A DNA stretch of 64,000 nucleotides, taken from positions 283,296 to 347,295 of the forward strand of contig NZ_JARGET010000029.1 in the NCBI RefSeq assembly GCF_029210485.1. Direction: 5' to 3'. A program made the position numbers and the translations under genes. Numbering within the stretch: position 1 is the stretch's first letter; each line of letters starts with the position of its first letter. Shown piece after piece: positions 26,293 to 36,099 of the stretch. Below the pieces are notes generated by a model, which saw only the letters and a program-made list of their open reading frames with translations, was not told the origin of the DNA and searched no databases. The DNA comes from Hoeflea sp. YIM 152468 (GTDB lineage: Bacteria > Pseudomonadota > Alphaproteobacteria > Rhizobiales > Rhizobiaceae).

Positions 26293-27426
26293 TCACGGCG
26301 CCGTGCCAAGCTCCCGCTCGAGCGCCAGATGCTGCATCAGGTCGGACAGGGAGATCACGCCCACCAGGTGCATTCCCTCCGCAACCATCAGCTTGCGCCG
26401 CGATGAGGCGGCCATCTGTTTGAACACCGCATTGAGCGGTATCGACGGCTGAACTGTATTGTCCGGGTCCGCTGGCACCAGGATCTCGGCAACACGCCGC
26501 ACCGCCTGCTCCTGCTTGTCGACCGAACGCACTCCGGCGGCATCGACATAACCAAGCAATTTTTCGCCTGAAATGACCGGCACAAAGCTGACCCCGTGGC
26601 GCAACATCACATCGTCAACCAGACTGCTGATCAACGTGTCGGGATCAACCGTATGCACCCGTTCGCTCATCAGGCTTCGGGCCGTCTTGCCGCGCAGTGC
26701 CGCTTTGACCCGCAGATTCTGATAGCTGCCGGTCGACGCATTGAGAATGAAAAAGCCGATCAGGATTTGCCAGAAGCCGCCAATCCCACCTCCGGAAAAA
26801 ACCGCAAGGGCGCCGGTGAGCATCAGGAACAGACCAAAGCCTGTTCCGATGCGGCTGGAAATGCGCGTGGCCCGCATCAGGTCTTGCGTCACATGCCAGA
26901 TCGCGGCTCTGAGCACCCGTCCGCCATCAAGCGGAAACGCGGGAACCATGTTGAACACCGCCAGCACCAGATTGATCAGTCCGAGATAGCCGAACACGGC
27001 ACCCACCAGTCCGATCTCGGTCCCGGTGGCAGCCAGATGTGCCAGACCATAAAACAGGGCGGACAGAAACAGGCTCATCAGCGGCCCGGCAATGGCAATC
27101 TGGAATTCCGACTTCGGATCGTGCGGCTCTTCCTCAAGCTCCGCCACGCCGCCGAATATGAACAGCGTGATCCCGCCTATTTTCAATCCGTAAGATCGCG
27201 CCACCAGCGAGTGCGACAATTCATGCAGGATCAATGATGTGAACATGCCAAGCATCGCAACAATGCCCAGAACGATGTAAAGCGTGCTGCTCCGGCCGGG
27301 GAAAATACCCGGAAAATACGACGTCGACAGGCTCCAGACAATCAGCGCCGCAATCAGCAGCCAGCTGGGATCGACCTTGAGCTTGAAGCCGAATATCTCG
27401 AATAGTTGGACGGCATTTCTGAACAT
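26293..27426 (-). CDS. Site-2 protease-family metalloprotease with CBS domains
   Basis: A 377-residue intramembrane protease of family M50. Zn motif HELSH (68-72) lies within a helix and the second active-site segment is NMVPAFPLDGGR (about 160). There are six or so helices to about residue 235. Two CBS domains follow (about 250-370), which in relatives bind adenine nucleotides and gate activity. No cognate anti-sigma gene is adjacent. The 197 nt upstream of its stop, to the binding-protein gene, contain nothing recognisable. Confidence 0.9.
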   Translation of the reverse strand: MFRNAVQLFEIFGFKLKVDPSWLLIAALIVWSLSTSYFPGIFPGRSSTLYIVLGIVAMLGMFTSLILHELSHSLVARSYGLKIGGITLFIFGGVAELEEEPHDPKSEFQIAIAGPLMSLFLSALFYGLAHLAATGTEIGLVGAVFGYLGLINLVLAVFNMVPAFPLDGGRVLRAAIWHVTQDLMRATRISSRIGTGFGLFLMLTGALAVFSGGGIGGFWQILIGFFILNASTGSYQNLRVKAALRGKTARSLMSERVHTVDPDTLISSLVDDVMLRHGVSFVPVISGEKLLGYVDAAGVRSVDKQEQAVRRVAEILVPADPDNTVQPSIPLNAVFKQMAASSRRKLMVAEGMHLVGVISLSDLMQHLALERELGTAP

Positions 27427-27550
27427 GACATCTCCTGTTCGCAGCTATTGCCAGGCAATCATGCATCACGAGGCGCACACGCGTATTGATCGACATCAGT
27501 CTCGCTCCTGACAGCGATGATGTCCCAGATATGTGCGGCGCAATGGCGCT

Positions 27551-28456
27551 CTATTCAAGTCTGGATGGAAAACCCGGCGCACGCAGATCGGTTTCGAGGG
27601 CGTCTTCCAGCAATTTCACGATCTGGGTCGATTGCGCCTGACCGCCATAGGCAGCCTTGCCACGCACGAAGGCCTGGTTGGTTAACCCCGCCAGATCCAT
27701 CGGCACGCCGAACTCACGCCCGAAATTCATTGCGAACCCGAGATCCTTGAGCGCCAGATCCATGGTGAAGGCCACATCATAGCTGCCATTGAGAATGAGC
27801 TGCCCCTCGGTCTCGTGCACGAAACTGGAGCCGGAACTGGCGGCGATCGCTTCCCAGGCGGTCCTCAGGTCGAGGCCGCCGCGCTTGGCCAGCATCAAGG
27901 CTTCGCCATCGGCCACCAGATGGATGAAGGCCAGCATGTTGGTGATCACCTTGATGAGCGAGGCCGAGCCGAGCGGCCCCATGTGAAAAATCTTGTCACC
28001 CATGGCCTCAAACGCAGGCTTGTGCTTGTCGAACAGATGCGCCTCGCCGCCGGCAAGCACGGTGATCTTGCCCTGCGCCGCCAGATGCACGCCGCCGGTT
28101 ACCGGGGCTTCCATGGTTTCGACGCCGTTTGCCGACGCGACCGTGGCAAGCCTTAAAATGTCGTCGCGGCCCAGGGTCGACATCTCGATCCAGGTTGTTC
28201 CGGGCCGGGCCGTGGTCAGCATTTGGGTGAGCACTTTTTCAGACACCGCCGGCGACGGCAGACAGGTGATGATGGCATCGCAGCCGCGCGCCAGCTCCGC
28301 CGGCGTGTCGGCCCAGAGACACCCCTTGCCCATGCCGAGATGGCGCCGGCCCAGCTTCGGGTCGAGATCCGTGACCGTGACATCAAAATTTTCGCGCAAC
28401 AGGCTCGCGGCCAGATGTCCACCAAGATTGCCCAGACCGATAAAACCGTAGCGCAT
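27551..28456 (-). CDS. NAD(P)-dependent 3-hydroxyisobutyrate dehydrogenase-family oxidoreductase
   Basis: A 301-residue beta-hydroxyacid dehydrogenase. The Rossmann motif is GFIGLGNLGGHLA (4-16), the substrate loop is EAPVTGGVHLAAQGKITVL and the catalytic Lys is in SLIKVITNM. Family members oxidise 3-hydroxy acids such as hydroxyisobutyrate, tartronate semialdehyde or sulfolactaldehyde-type compounds. It lies 80 nt beyond the methyltransferase gene on the same strand, so it may belong to that catabolic operon. The substrate is not known. Confidence 0.9.
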   Translation of the reverse strand: MRYGFIGLGNLGGHLAASLLRENFDVTVTDLDPKLGRRHLGMGKGCLWADTPAELARGCDAIITCLPSPAVSEKVLTQMLTTARPGTTWIEMSTLGRDDILRLATVASANGVETMEAPVTGGVHLAAQGKITVLAGGEAHLFDKHKPAFEAMGDKIFHMGPLGSASLIKVITNMLAFIHLVADGEALMLAKRGGLDLRTAWEAIAASSGSSFVHETEGQLILNGSYDVAFTMDLALKDLGFAMNFGREFGVPMDLAGLTNQAFVRGKAAYGGQAQSTQIVKLLEDALETDLRAPGFPSRLE

Positions 28457-28536
28457 CGCAGTGCTCCCAAATGTTCTCGATCAGTAACGCAAACCTGTCG
28501 GTGGTCGATCAGCGCCTGAACGTCATCGAATTGACT

Positions 28537-30111
28537 TCACACATAGATATTGAACGCCGCCCGGATTGCCGCATCCACCGCCGGGTCAAGCTGGGGTGCC
28601 GACGATTCCGCAAGAATCCGGTTCTTGCGTGCGATGGCCTTTTGCACCAGATCCGGTTTGCCGGTCTCCGCCCATTCCTTCGGGCTGGTCCGGTCAGCCA
28701 CCGCCGGGTAGACATACTCGGTCTGCATCACCTGCAGTGTCTGCGGATGGCCGAGATAATGGCCGGGACCTTCAAGACAGACCTCGCGCATCGCATCAAG
28801 GCTGACGCCGTCCTCGGTGACATCAATGCCGCGCACGCAGCGCAGCACCTGTCCCAGAAGATCATCGCCGAGCACCAGGGATTCCATGCAAAAGCCGAGC
28901 AGAGAGGCGTGCATGCCGACGGATTCATAAACCATGTTGAGGCCGCTGAGCCCTGCCATGGTGTTGGAAATCGCCTGCTCCCAGCCTGCCTGCATGTCCG
29001 GCAGCTTGGCATCGGCGATGCCTGCGGCAGCGCCGCCTGGCAGTCCGTAAAACCGGTGCATCTGGGCGCAGCCCGCCGTCAGCAGAGCCTGTTCGCCCGA
29101 ACCGCCCGACATTGCGCCCGAGCGCAAATCGGACACGAACGGCCAGGTGCCGAACACGGCCGGATGACCCGGCGCCATGGCGTTGACATAGACAACACCC
29201 GCCAGGCATTCGGCCACCGCCTGCACGATCGCGGTTGCCAGCAACGGCGGCGCTGTGGCGCCCGCCTGCCCGGCAGACAGCAGAAGCACCGGCATGCCGG
29301 CGCGGATGCACTTCTCCATGGTGATGCAGCTCTCTTCCGCAAATTTCATCGGCGGCACCACAAAACAATTGGAGTTCGACACGAATGGCCGCGCCCGCCA
29401 GGCCGCTTCGCCACCCGCGATCATGTGGATCAGTTCCATGCAGCCTTCCAAATGCGACGGATCGGAAAAGCTGGTGCCGACATGCTTGGTGGTGCCGGCG
29501 CAACAGGCGTAGATGGTGTTGATGTCCATCTCGTAATTGTCGACAACGTCGCGGCAGACCATGGCGCGCTGGAAAAAATGGACATTGTCGAGCGCGTGGG
29601 TGATCCGTGCCGCGTCATACAGATCCTGCGCGGTGGATTCGCGGTAGCTCCGGTTTTCGATATCAACCACATGCACCGCGGCACCGGCAGTGCCGTAGTG
29701 GACCCGGGTGCCCGACAGATCGAGATCATGTTTGGGATCCCGGCCGAACAGCACCAGGTCCTTGTTGACCAGCGCCAGCATGTCCTCAACCAGCGCGCGC
29801 GGAAACCGTATCCGCCCGTCATCGCCGAGGATCGCCCCGGCGCCGGTGAGAATTTCAACACCCGATGGCGGCGCCTGGGAAAGCCCGATGGTTTCCAGCG
29901 CGTCAAGCGCTGCCTGGTGAATACGCAGGACATTGGCATGGGACAGCGGCGAGTATTGCCCACCACTCATCCCGGCCCGGATCGGCCTCAGACTGTCGGC
30001 CAGCGGCGCGGTCCTGACCGCAACCCGGTTGGCGCGGCCGCCAGATCGGCGGCTCAGCTTTTCAACCGGGGGAGACTCAAGTGCAGTGTTGGTTTCAGGT
30101 GCGGCTTCCAT
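28537..30111 (-). CDS. Trimethylamine methyltransferase (MttB) family protein, non-pyrrolysine
   Basis: A 524-residue TIM-barrel methyltransferase of the MttB superfamily. The frame has no internal amber codon, so it belongs to the pyrrolysine-free branch whose studied members demethylate quaternary amines such as glycine betaine and pass the methyl to a corrinoid protein. Recognisable parts include HVGTSFSDPSHLEGCMELI and GHPAVFGTWPFVSDLRSGAM. ATG 30111 has AAGGAG at ideal spacing; the longer frame to 30288 is antisense to the next gene. It is read together with two DMGDH-type flavoproteins. No corrinoid-protein or activator gene is nearby, so the methyl acceptor is unclear. Confidence 0.88.
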   Translation of the reverse strand: MEAAPETNTALESPPVEKLSRRSGGRANRVAVRTAPLADSLRPIRAGMSGGQYSPLSHANVLRIHQAALDALETIGLSQAPPSGVEILTGAGAILGDDGRIRFPRALVEDMLALVNKDLVLFGRDPKHDLDLSGTRVHYGTAGAAVHVVDIENRSYRESTAQDLYDAARITHALDNVHFFQRAMVCRDVVDNYEMDINTIYACCAGTTKHVGTSFSDPSHLEGCMELIHMIAGGEAAWRARPFVSNSNCFVVPPMKFAEESCITMEKCIRAGMPVLLLSAGQAGATAPPLLATAIVQAVAECLAGVVYVNAMAPGHPAVFGTWPFVSDLRSGAMSGGSGEQALLTAGCAQMHRFYGLPGGAAAGIADAKLPDMQAGWEQAISNTMAGLSGLNMVYESVGMHASLLGFCMESLVLGDDLLGQVLRCVRGIDVTEDGVSLDAMREVCLEGPGHYLGHPQTLQVMQTEYVYPAVADRTSPKEWAETGKPDLVQKAIARKNRILAESSAPQLDPAVDAAIRAAFNIYV

Positions 30112-30145
30112 CGTGGTCTCCTTGAGGTCCAAAGAAGATTTCAGG

Positions 30146-32593
30146 TCACATCCGGACGCGGAGCGAGCCGGGGTCGTAAAGCGGTTTGAGGGACGCAATT
30201 GCTGCATGGCGCTCCCCGGCAATCTCGATTTCGTAAGTGGAGCCAAGCAGCTCTTGCGCGCTCTCGCCCGCGCAGGGCACATAGCCAAGCCCGATGGCGC
30301 CTCCGAGATGATGGCCGTAATTGCCCGACGTGATGATCGAGACGATCTCGCCGTCGCGGACGATCACCTCGTTGTGGAACAGCAGCGGCTCGGGATCGGT
30401 GAGCTGGAACTGAACCAGCCGGCGCGACAGCCCTTCATCGCGCTTCCGCAATACCGCGTCACGACCGATGAACTCACCCTTTTGGGTTTTGACTGCGAAA
30501 CCGAGACCGGCTTCGAGCACGTGATCCTCATCGGTGATGTCATGGCCGAAATGCCGGAAGCCCTTTTCGATGCGGCAGGAATCAAGCGTGTGCAGCCCGC
30601 AGAGTTTCAGCCCGTGATCGGCGCCGGCTTCCGCCAGCGCTTCAAACACATGGGCGGTCTGGTCGGAAGACACATAGAGTTCCCAGCCGAGTTCGCCGAC
30701 ATAGGTAACGCGGTGAGCGCGGGCGAGGCCCATACCGATCTCGATTTCGCGCACCGTTCCGAACGGCTGTGCCGCATTGGAAAATTCATTCGGGCTGACA
30801 GCCTGCAGCAGCGAGCGGGCATCGGGGCCCATGACGCACAGGACCGATTCCGCCGCAGTCACGTCCGTGATGACGACAAATTCGTCACCCAGATGACGCC
30901 GCAGCCAAGCCAGATCCCGCTGCAGCGTGGCGCCCGGAACAATCAGCAGAAACGCCGTCGCCGACAACCGGGTGACCGTCAGATCGCACTCGATACCGCC
31001 CCGGGTGTTGAGCATCTGGGTGTAGACAATCCGCCCCGGCTCGACATTCATCTCATTGGCGCAGAGCCGTTGCACAAAGGCCAGCGCATCCCGCCCCTCG
31101 ACACGGATCTTGCCGAACGAGGTCATGTCGAACAGGCCGACGGCCTCGCGCACCGCTGTGTGCTCGCGCTTCTGATTGTCAAACCAGTTCTGCCGCTTCC
31201 AGGCGTATGAGTATTCGCGGTCCTGACCCGCATCGGCAAACCAGTTGGCCCGCTCCCAGCCGGCCATTTCGCCAAACACGGCACCGCGCGCCTTGAGCTG
31301 TTCATGGATTGGCGACCGCCGGATGCCGCGTGCGGTTTCCATCTGCCGGTAGGGGAAGTGGTCGGCGTAAAGCAGACCGAGGGTCTCGGTGACGCGGCTT
31401 TGCAGATAGTGCCGGTTCTTCTGGAACGGCTGCGCCCGCCGGATATCGACTTCCCACAGGTCAAACGGCGGTTCACCATCATTGATCCACTGCGCCAGCG
31501 CAAATCCTGCGCCGCCCGACGAGACAATACCGACGGAGTTGTATCCGGCGGCAACCCAGTAGCCACTGACCTCCGGCGCTTCGCCCAGATAGTAGCGGTC
31601 GTCCGGGGTAAAGCTCTCCGGTCCGTTAAAGAAGGTATGAATGCCGGCGGTGGCAAGCAGCGGCAACCGGTTGACCGCCTGTTCGAGGATCGGCTCGAAA
31701 TGGTCGAAATCTTCCGGCAACTGGTCAAAGCAGAAATCTTCCGGAATGCCGCCCATGCCCCAGGGTTTGGCGACAGGCTCGAAGGCGCCAAGCAGCATCT
31801 TGCCCGCATCTTCCTTGTAGTAGGCGCATTCATCCGGCACGCGGAGCACCGGCAGTCGTGTCAGGTCCGGAATCGCTTCGGTGACGATGTAGAAATGTTC
31901 GCAGGCATGCAGCGGCAACGTCACACCGGACTGGGCTGCAAGATCGCGGCCCCACATGCCGCCGCAATTGACCACGATGTCAGCCGCGATCGACCCGTTG
32001 CTCTCCCCCTGCTGCCAGTCGACCCCGGTGACCTTTCCATCAGCACTGGTGATCGCCGTCACCTTGACGCCTTCGATGATGCGGGCACCGTTCATCCGCG
32101 CACCCTTGGCCAGCGCCATGGCTATATTGGCCGGATCGCATTGCCCGTCGAGCGGCAGATGCACCGCTGCTGTGACATCGGAAACATTGAGATGCGGATA
32201 CATCGTCAGAACGTCGTCAGGCCCGATCTCCTGCACATCGATGTCGAAAGCCCGGGCAAGCGAGGCCTGGCGGTAGATCTCCTCCTTGCGCGCCTCGCTC
32301 AGCGCCACCGTGATCGAGCCGCATTGCCGCATGCCGGTGGCAACGCCGGTTTCGGCCTCCAGCTTGACGTAGAGGTCGGCCGAATATTTGGCGAGCCGCG
32401 TCATGTTGAGCGACGCCCGCAATTGCCCGATCAGGCCGGCTGCGTGCCAGGTGGTGCCGCAGGTCAGTTGCTTGCGCTCGAGCAGCACGATGTCGCGCCA
32501 GCCGAGCTTGGCCAGATGATAGGCAACCGAGCAGCCCGACACCCCGCCACCGACGATGACCGCGCGGGCCTTGTCGGGGACGGTAACGCTCAT
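30146..32593 (-). CDS. FAD-dependent oxidoreductase with GcvT domain, dimethylglycine/sarcosine dehydrogenase type (copy 2)
   Basis: An 815-residue enzyme. The N-terminal DAO domain has AVIVGGGVSGCSVAYHL (10-26) and the GTTWHAAG motif, whose His carries covalent FAD in dimethylglycine dehydrogenase. It is followed by an FAO_M linker and a C-terminal folate-binding GcvT domain (about 430-800) ending in GHHLGGAIGLGYV. Such enzymes oxidatively demethylate N-methyl glycines and give methylene-tetrahydrofolate. ATG 32593 overlaps the upstream stop (ATGA), which fixes the start. It is a tandem paralogue of the next entry. Confidence 0.92.
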   Translation of the reverse strand: MSVTVPDKARAVIVGGGVSGCSVAYHLAKLGWRDIVLLERKQLTCGTTWHAAGLIGQLRASLNMTRLAKYSADLYVKLEAETGVATGMRQCGSITVALSEARKEEIYRQASLARAFDIDVQEIGPDDVLTMYPHLNVSDVTAAVHLPLDGQCDPANIAMALAKGARMNGARIIEGVKVTAITSADGKVTGVDWQQGESNGSIAADIVVNCGGMWGRDLAAQSGVTLPLHACEHFYIVTEAIPDLTRLPVLRVPDECAYYKEDAGKMLLGAFEPVAKPWGMGGIPEDFCFDQLPEDFDHFEPILEQAVNRLPLLATAGIHTFFNGPESFTPDDRYYLGEAPEVSGYWVAAGYNSVGIVSSGGAGFALAQWINDGEPPFDLWEVDIRRAQPFQKNRHYLQSRVTETLGLLYADHFPYRQMETARGIRRSPIHEQLKARGAVFGEMAGWERANWFADAGQDREYSYAWKRQNWFDNQKREHTAVREAVGLFDMTSFGKIRVEGRDALAFVQRLCANEMNVEPGRIVYTQMLNTRGGIECDLTVTRLSATAFLLIVPGATLQRDLAWLRRHLGDEFVVITDVTAAESVLCVMGPDARSLLQAVSPNEFSNAAQPFGTVREIEIGMGLARAHRVTYVGELGWELYVSSDQTAHVFEALAEAGADHGLKLCGLHTLDSCRIEKGFRHFGHDITDEDHVLEAGLGFAVKTQKGEFIGRDAVLRKRDEGLSRRLVQFQLTDPEPLLFHNEVIVRDGEIVSIITSGNYGHHLGGAIGLGYVPCAGESAQELLGSTYEIEIAGERHAAIASLKPLYDPGSLRVRM

Positions 32594-35037
32594 GCCCGGA
32601 TCCTCTCGTTTTTCGAATCCCACAATGGCTGGTCAGCCTGCACGATGGCAGGGAACCGCTCACCGAATATCTCGACTTCAAGCTCGGTGCCCGGCTCCGT
32701 CAGATCGGCCCGCAGCATGCCGAGCGCGATCGACTTGCCGATCCGGTGACCCCAGCCGCCGGATGTGGTTTCGCCCACCACCTTGCCACCGTGCCAGAGC
32801 GTCGACATGTAGGGTGCATCGCATTCGCCGGCCTCGACGGTCAGCGTGACGAACCGCTTGGCGACCCCGCGCTGCTTCTCCGCCTCGAGCGCCGGCTTGC
32901 CGAGGAAGTCCGGCTTGTCCCATTTGACGAAGCGGCCCAGGCCGCCCTGCAGGATGGTGTAGTCGGTCGACAGGTCACCCTTCCAGGCGCGGTAGCCTTT
33001 TTCCAGCCGCAGCGAATTGAGCGCGAACATGCCGAACGGTCTGAGTCCATGCGGTTCGCCAGCGTCCATCACGGCATCAAAGATCCGCATTGTATCTTCG
33101 ATCCTGGAATGGATTTCCCAGCCCAATTCACCGGCGAAGGAGACCCGCACCAACTGGCACCAGACGCCTGCAATCTGCGCTGACTGATGCGTTAGCCATG
33201 GCTTACTCAAATCGGCATCAGTGATGCCGGACAGGATTTCGCGGGATTTCGGTCCGGTCAGGATCTGGCAGGAAAACGCCTCGGTGACATCCTGGATGAC
33301 AATATCGGTGCCACCCGGCAGATGTTTGGTCAGCCATTCGAAATCATGCCATTGCGCCGTCGCGGCCGTGATCAGGAAGAAGAAATTCTCATCCAGCGCC
33401 ATCAGCGACATCTCGGTGACGATGCGGCCCTTGGCATCGGCGAAATAGCCAAGCCCGATGCGGCCAGGTGCCGGCACTGTGCCGGTGATCAGCGAATTGA
33501 GCCAGTCGCGCGCGCCAGCGCCTTCGACCCGGAAACGCGAAAATCCCGGCAGATCGAGAATGCCCGCCGCGTCCCGCACTGCCAGGCATTCGCTCTTGAC
33601 CGCCTCGAACCAGGCGCCCGCACGGTTCCATGTCTGTGTCGCCTCCTCGCTCACGTCGTCGCCAGGCCGCGCATACCAGTTGGCCCGCTCCCAGCCATTG
33701 TAGGCGCCGAACTGAGCGCCAAGGCTCGCGATCCGGTCATGCACCGGCGAGAGCTTCTTGTTGCGGCCAGCGGGCCAGGCATGATGGGGAAAATGCATCG
33801 CGTATTCGTGGCCATAGACTTCCATGCCCTTGGCGGTCGCATAGTCCTGATCGCAGAAGCCGGTGAAGCGGCGCGGATCGCAAGACCACATGTCCCACTC
33901 GGTTTCACCCTCCATCACCCATTCGGCCAGCACCTTGCCCGCACCGCCGCCCTGACAGATGCCGAACGTAAAGACACAGGCCTCAAACGCATTCGGCACG
34001 CCGGGCATTGGCCCGATCAGCGGGTTGCCGTCCGGCGTATAGGGGATCGGCCCGTTGATGTTCCTGGTCAGCCCCGCGGTGCCCAAGAGCGGCACCCGTT
34101 CGACCGCGTCATTGATGTACCACTCCAGCCGTTCGAGATCGTCAGGGAACAGCTGAAACGAGAAATCGGCTGGCATCGGGTCATCCGGCGTGGCCCAATG
34201 CGCCCGGCAATTGCGTTCATAGGGGCCCAGATTGAAGCCGTTCTTCTCCTGCCTGAGATAGTAGGAACTGTCGACGTCACGCATCAGCGGCAGTTTGTGG
34301 CCGACTTCCTTGCTCCAGGCTGCCAGTTCCGGCACCTCGTCAAACAGCATGTACTGATGGCTCATCACCATCATCGGCATGTCACGGCCGAACATCTTGC
34401 CAATTTCGCGGGCATAATAGCCTGCCGCATTGACCACGTATTCGCAGCGAATGTCGCCCTTGCCGGTCGAAATCAGCCATTCGTCGTTTTCGCGGCGCAC
34501 CCCAATAGCCGGGCAGAAGCGATAGATTTTGGCGCCCAGATCGCGCGCACCCTTGGCCAAAGCCTGGGTCAGTTGCGCCGGGTCAATGTCCCCGTCATAG
34601 GGATCGTAGAGCGCGCCGGTGAGATCATGGGTCTCGGCGAAGGGATAGCGGGACTTGATCTCGCCGGGCGCCAGAATGTCGAGATCCATGCCCTGGTAGC
34701 GGCCCATCCCCGCGACCCGCTGGAACTCGCGCAACCGCTCTTTCGAATGGCCGAGCCGGATCGAGCCGGTGACATGGTAATTCATCGGATACTCGACGGC
34801 ATCGGCCAGCCCGCGATACAGTTCGGCCGAGTAACGCTGCATGTTCATGATCGACCAGGACGCAGAAAATGTCGGCACATTGCCCGCTGCATGCCAGGTA
34901 GAGCCCGCCGTCAGCTCGTTTTTCTCGAGCAGAACGCAGTCGGTCCACCCGGCTTTCGCGAGATGATAAAGCGCCGAGACCCCGACCACGCCGCCTCCGA
35001 TAATGACAACCCGCGCATGCGCTGCAATCTCACTCAC
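32590..35037 (-). CDS. FAD-dependent oxidoreductase with GcvT domain, dimethylglycine/sarcosine dehydrogenase type (copy 1)
   Basis: An 815-residue protein with the same layout as its downstream neighbour: VVIIGGGVVGVSALYHLAKAG, the GSTWHAAGNVP flavinylation motif, FAO_M and GcvT/GcvT_C domains. GTG 35037 is chosen because GGGAGA lies just upstream and homology begins there; no ATG is available in range. It is the first gene of a minus-strand operon continuing through the second flavoprotein, the MttB homologue and probably the hydroxyacid dehydrogenase. It is divergent from a LysR gene, with a perfect palindrome between them. The two copies may act on successive demethylation steps. Confidence 0.92.
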   Translation of the reverse strand: MSEIAAHARVVIIGGGVVGVSALYHLAKAGWTDCVLLEKNELTAGSTWHAAGNVPTFSASWSIMNMQRYSAELYRGLADAVEYPMNYHVTGSIRLGHSKERLREFQRVAGMGRYQGMDLDILAPGEIKSRYPFAETHDLTGALYDPYDGDIDPAQLTQALAKGARDLGAKIYRFCPAIGVRRENDEWLISTGKGDIRCEYVVNAAGYYAREIGKMFGRDMPMMVMSHQYMLFDEVPELAAWSKEVGHKLPLMRDVDSSYYLRQEKNGFNLGPYERNCRAHWATPDDPMPADFSFQLFPDDLERLEWYINDAVERVPLLGTAGLTRNINGPIPYTPDGNPLIGPMPGVPNAFEACVFTFGICQGGGAGKVLAEWVMEGETEWDMWSCDPRRFTGFCDQDYATAKGMEVYGHEYAMHFPHHAWPAGRNKKLSPVHDRIASLGAQFGAYNGWERANWYARPGDDVSEEATQTWNRAGAWFEAVKSECLAVRDAAGILDLPGFSRFRVEGAGARDWLNSLITGTVPAPGRIGLGYFADAKGRIVTEMSLMALDENFFFLITAATAQWHDFEWLTKHLPGGTDIVIQDVTEAFSCQILTGPKSREILSGITDADLSKPWLTHQSAQIAGVWCQLVRVSFAGELGWEIHSRIEDTMRIFDAVMDAGEPHGLRPFGMFALNSLRLEKGYRAWKGDLSTDYTILQGGLGRFVKWDKPDFLGKPALEAEKQRGVAKRFVTLTVEAGECDAPYMSTLWHGGKVVGETTSGGWGHRIGKSIALGMLRADLTEPGTELEVEIFGERFPAIVQADQPLWDSKNERIRA

Positions 35038-35117
35038 ACCACTCTCCCGCAAACAGCTGCTGTGCAGGAGTATCTGACCGGTTCTGCCAATCCGCAATTC
35101 CGTCAGAATGCCTTTAT

Positions 35118-35136
35118 TAATCGGAAAATCCGATTA
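35118..35136. promoter_or_regulatory. Perfect 19-bp palindrome, candidate LysR operator
   Basis: TAATCGGA-AAA-TCCGATTA (8-bp arms, 3-bp spacer) lies 81 bp before the flavoprotein start and 36 bp before the LysR start. It includes a T-N11-A core of the kind LysR regulators recognise, and position and symmetry suit control of both directions. Confidence 0.7.
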
Positions 35137-35172
35137 GGGTGCAAAGCAACATTTTTTGGGGGGAGAGCCGCT

Positions 35173-36024
35173 GTGCAAATCGAGTTGATTGAAACATTCC
35201 TCGACCTGATGGAGACAAAGAGCTTCAATCGCACAGCCGAGCGCTTGAGCCTTACCCAGTCCACGGTCTCGGGTCGAATCAACGCGCTTGAGACAACACT
35301 CGGGCGCAGATTGTTCACCCGCAGCCGCGCCGGAACCGAGCCGACACCTGCCGGATACCGGCTGCTCGATCACGCCCGCACCCTGCGTCATCAATGGACC
35401 GAAGCCCGGCGCTCGGTTCAAAACACCGGCAATTTTTCGGAATCGATGCGCATCGGCATGCAGCATGATCTGGCCTCAAGCCACATCGCCGATTGGGTCG
35501 CCGGTTTCCGCAAGGTGCTGCCTGACGCCGCTTTTTACATCGAACTCGATTTCTCCAACCAGATGAGCATCGATCTGCTGGCGGGCGAGATCGATCTGTC
35601 GATCATGTTCACGCCGAAGAACCTGCCCGATCTGCATCACGAACTCATCGGCGAGCTTGCCTACCGGATGATCAGCTCAAATGTTCGGCGCATCGCCGAC
35701 ATCGAGCCGCAAAGTTACATCTTCACCAACTACTCACCTGCTTTTGACAAGGTTCACCGCCAGGTGGTCGCCAGACTCGCCGAGGCGCCCTTGTCGAGCG
35801 GCCAGAACATCACCGTTTGCGGTCTGCTGACAGCGCTTGGCGGCACGGCTTACGTTCTGGAGGATTCGGCTGCGGAAATGGTGGCGACCGGTGGCTTCGG
35901 CTTCATCGAGGACGCGCCGAGCATCCCCCAGTCGGTTTACGTGGCGATGCATCTGCGCAATCGCCACTCTCACATCCACCGCCGCCTGCTCGACAGCGTC
36001 CGCAAGCAATTGTCGGGTGCATGA
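35173..36024 (+). CDS. LysR-family transcriptional regulator
   Basis: A 283-residue regulator. The N-terminal winged helix-turn-helix is SFNRTAERLSLTQSTVSGRI (17-36), followed by the recognition end LFTRSRAGTEPTPAG and a periplasmic-binding-like effector domain (about 90-280). GTG 35173 follows a GGGGGAGA site. The frame is open far upstream only as antisense of the flavoprotein gene. It likely controls the divergent N-methyl amine operon through the palindrome at 35118. Confidence 0.9.
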   Translation: MQIELIETFLDLMETKSFNRTAERLSLTQSTVSGRINALETTLGRRLFTRSRAGTEPTPAGYRLLDHARTLRHQWTEARRSVQNTGNFSESMRIGMQHDLASSHIADWVAGFRKVLPDAAFYIELDFSNQMSIDLLAGEIDLSIMFTPKNLPDLHHELIGELAYRMISSNVRRIADIEPQSYIFTNYSPAFDKVHRQVVARLAEAPLSSGQNITVCGLLTALGGTAYVLEDSAAEMVATGGFGFIEDAPSIPQSVYVAMHLRNRHSHIHRRLLDSVRKQLSGA

Positions 36025-36099
36025 CACCATTTTCGACCGGCAAATGGCAGAAGTCCGGCGCGTGAAGGAGAGGCGGCGCGACCATCAGGCAGTTCAGCT

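Noticed and set aside
28537..30111. Possible pyrrolysine-containing MttB
   Set aside because: The frame is continuous with no in-frame TAG, so it is of the non-pyrrolysine branch.
33322..35172. Upstream extension of the LysR frame by about 600 codons
   Set aside because: It is antisense to the flavoprotein gene; LysR homology begins exactly at GTG 35173, which has its own ribosome-binding site.
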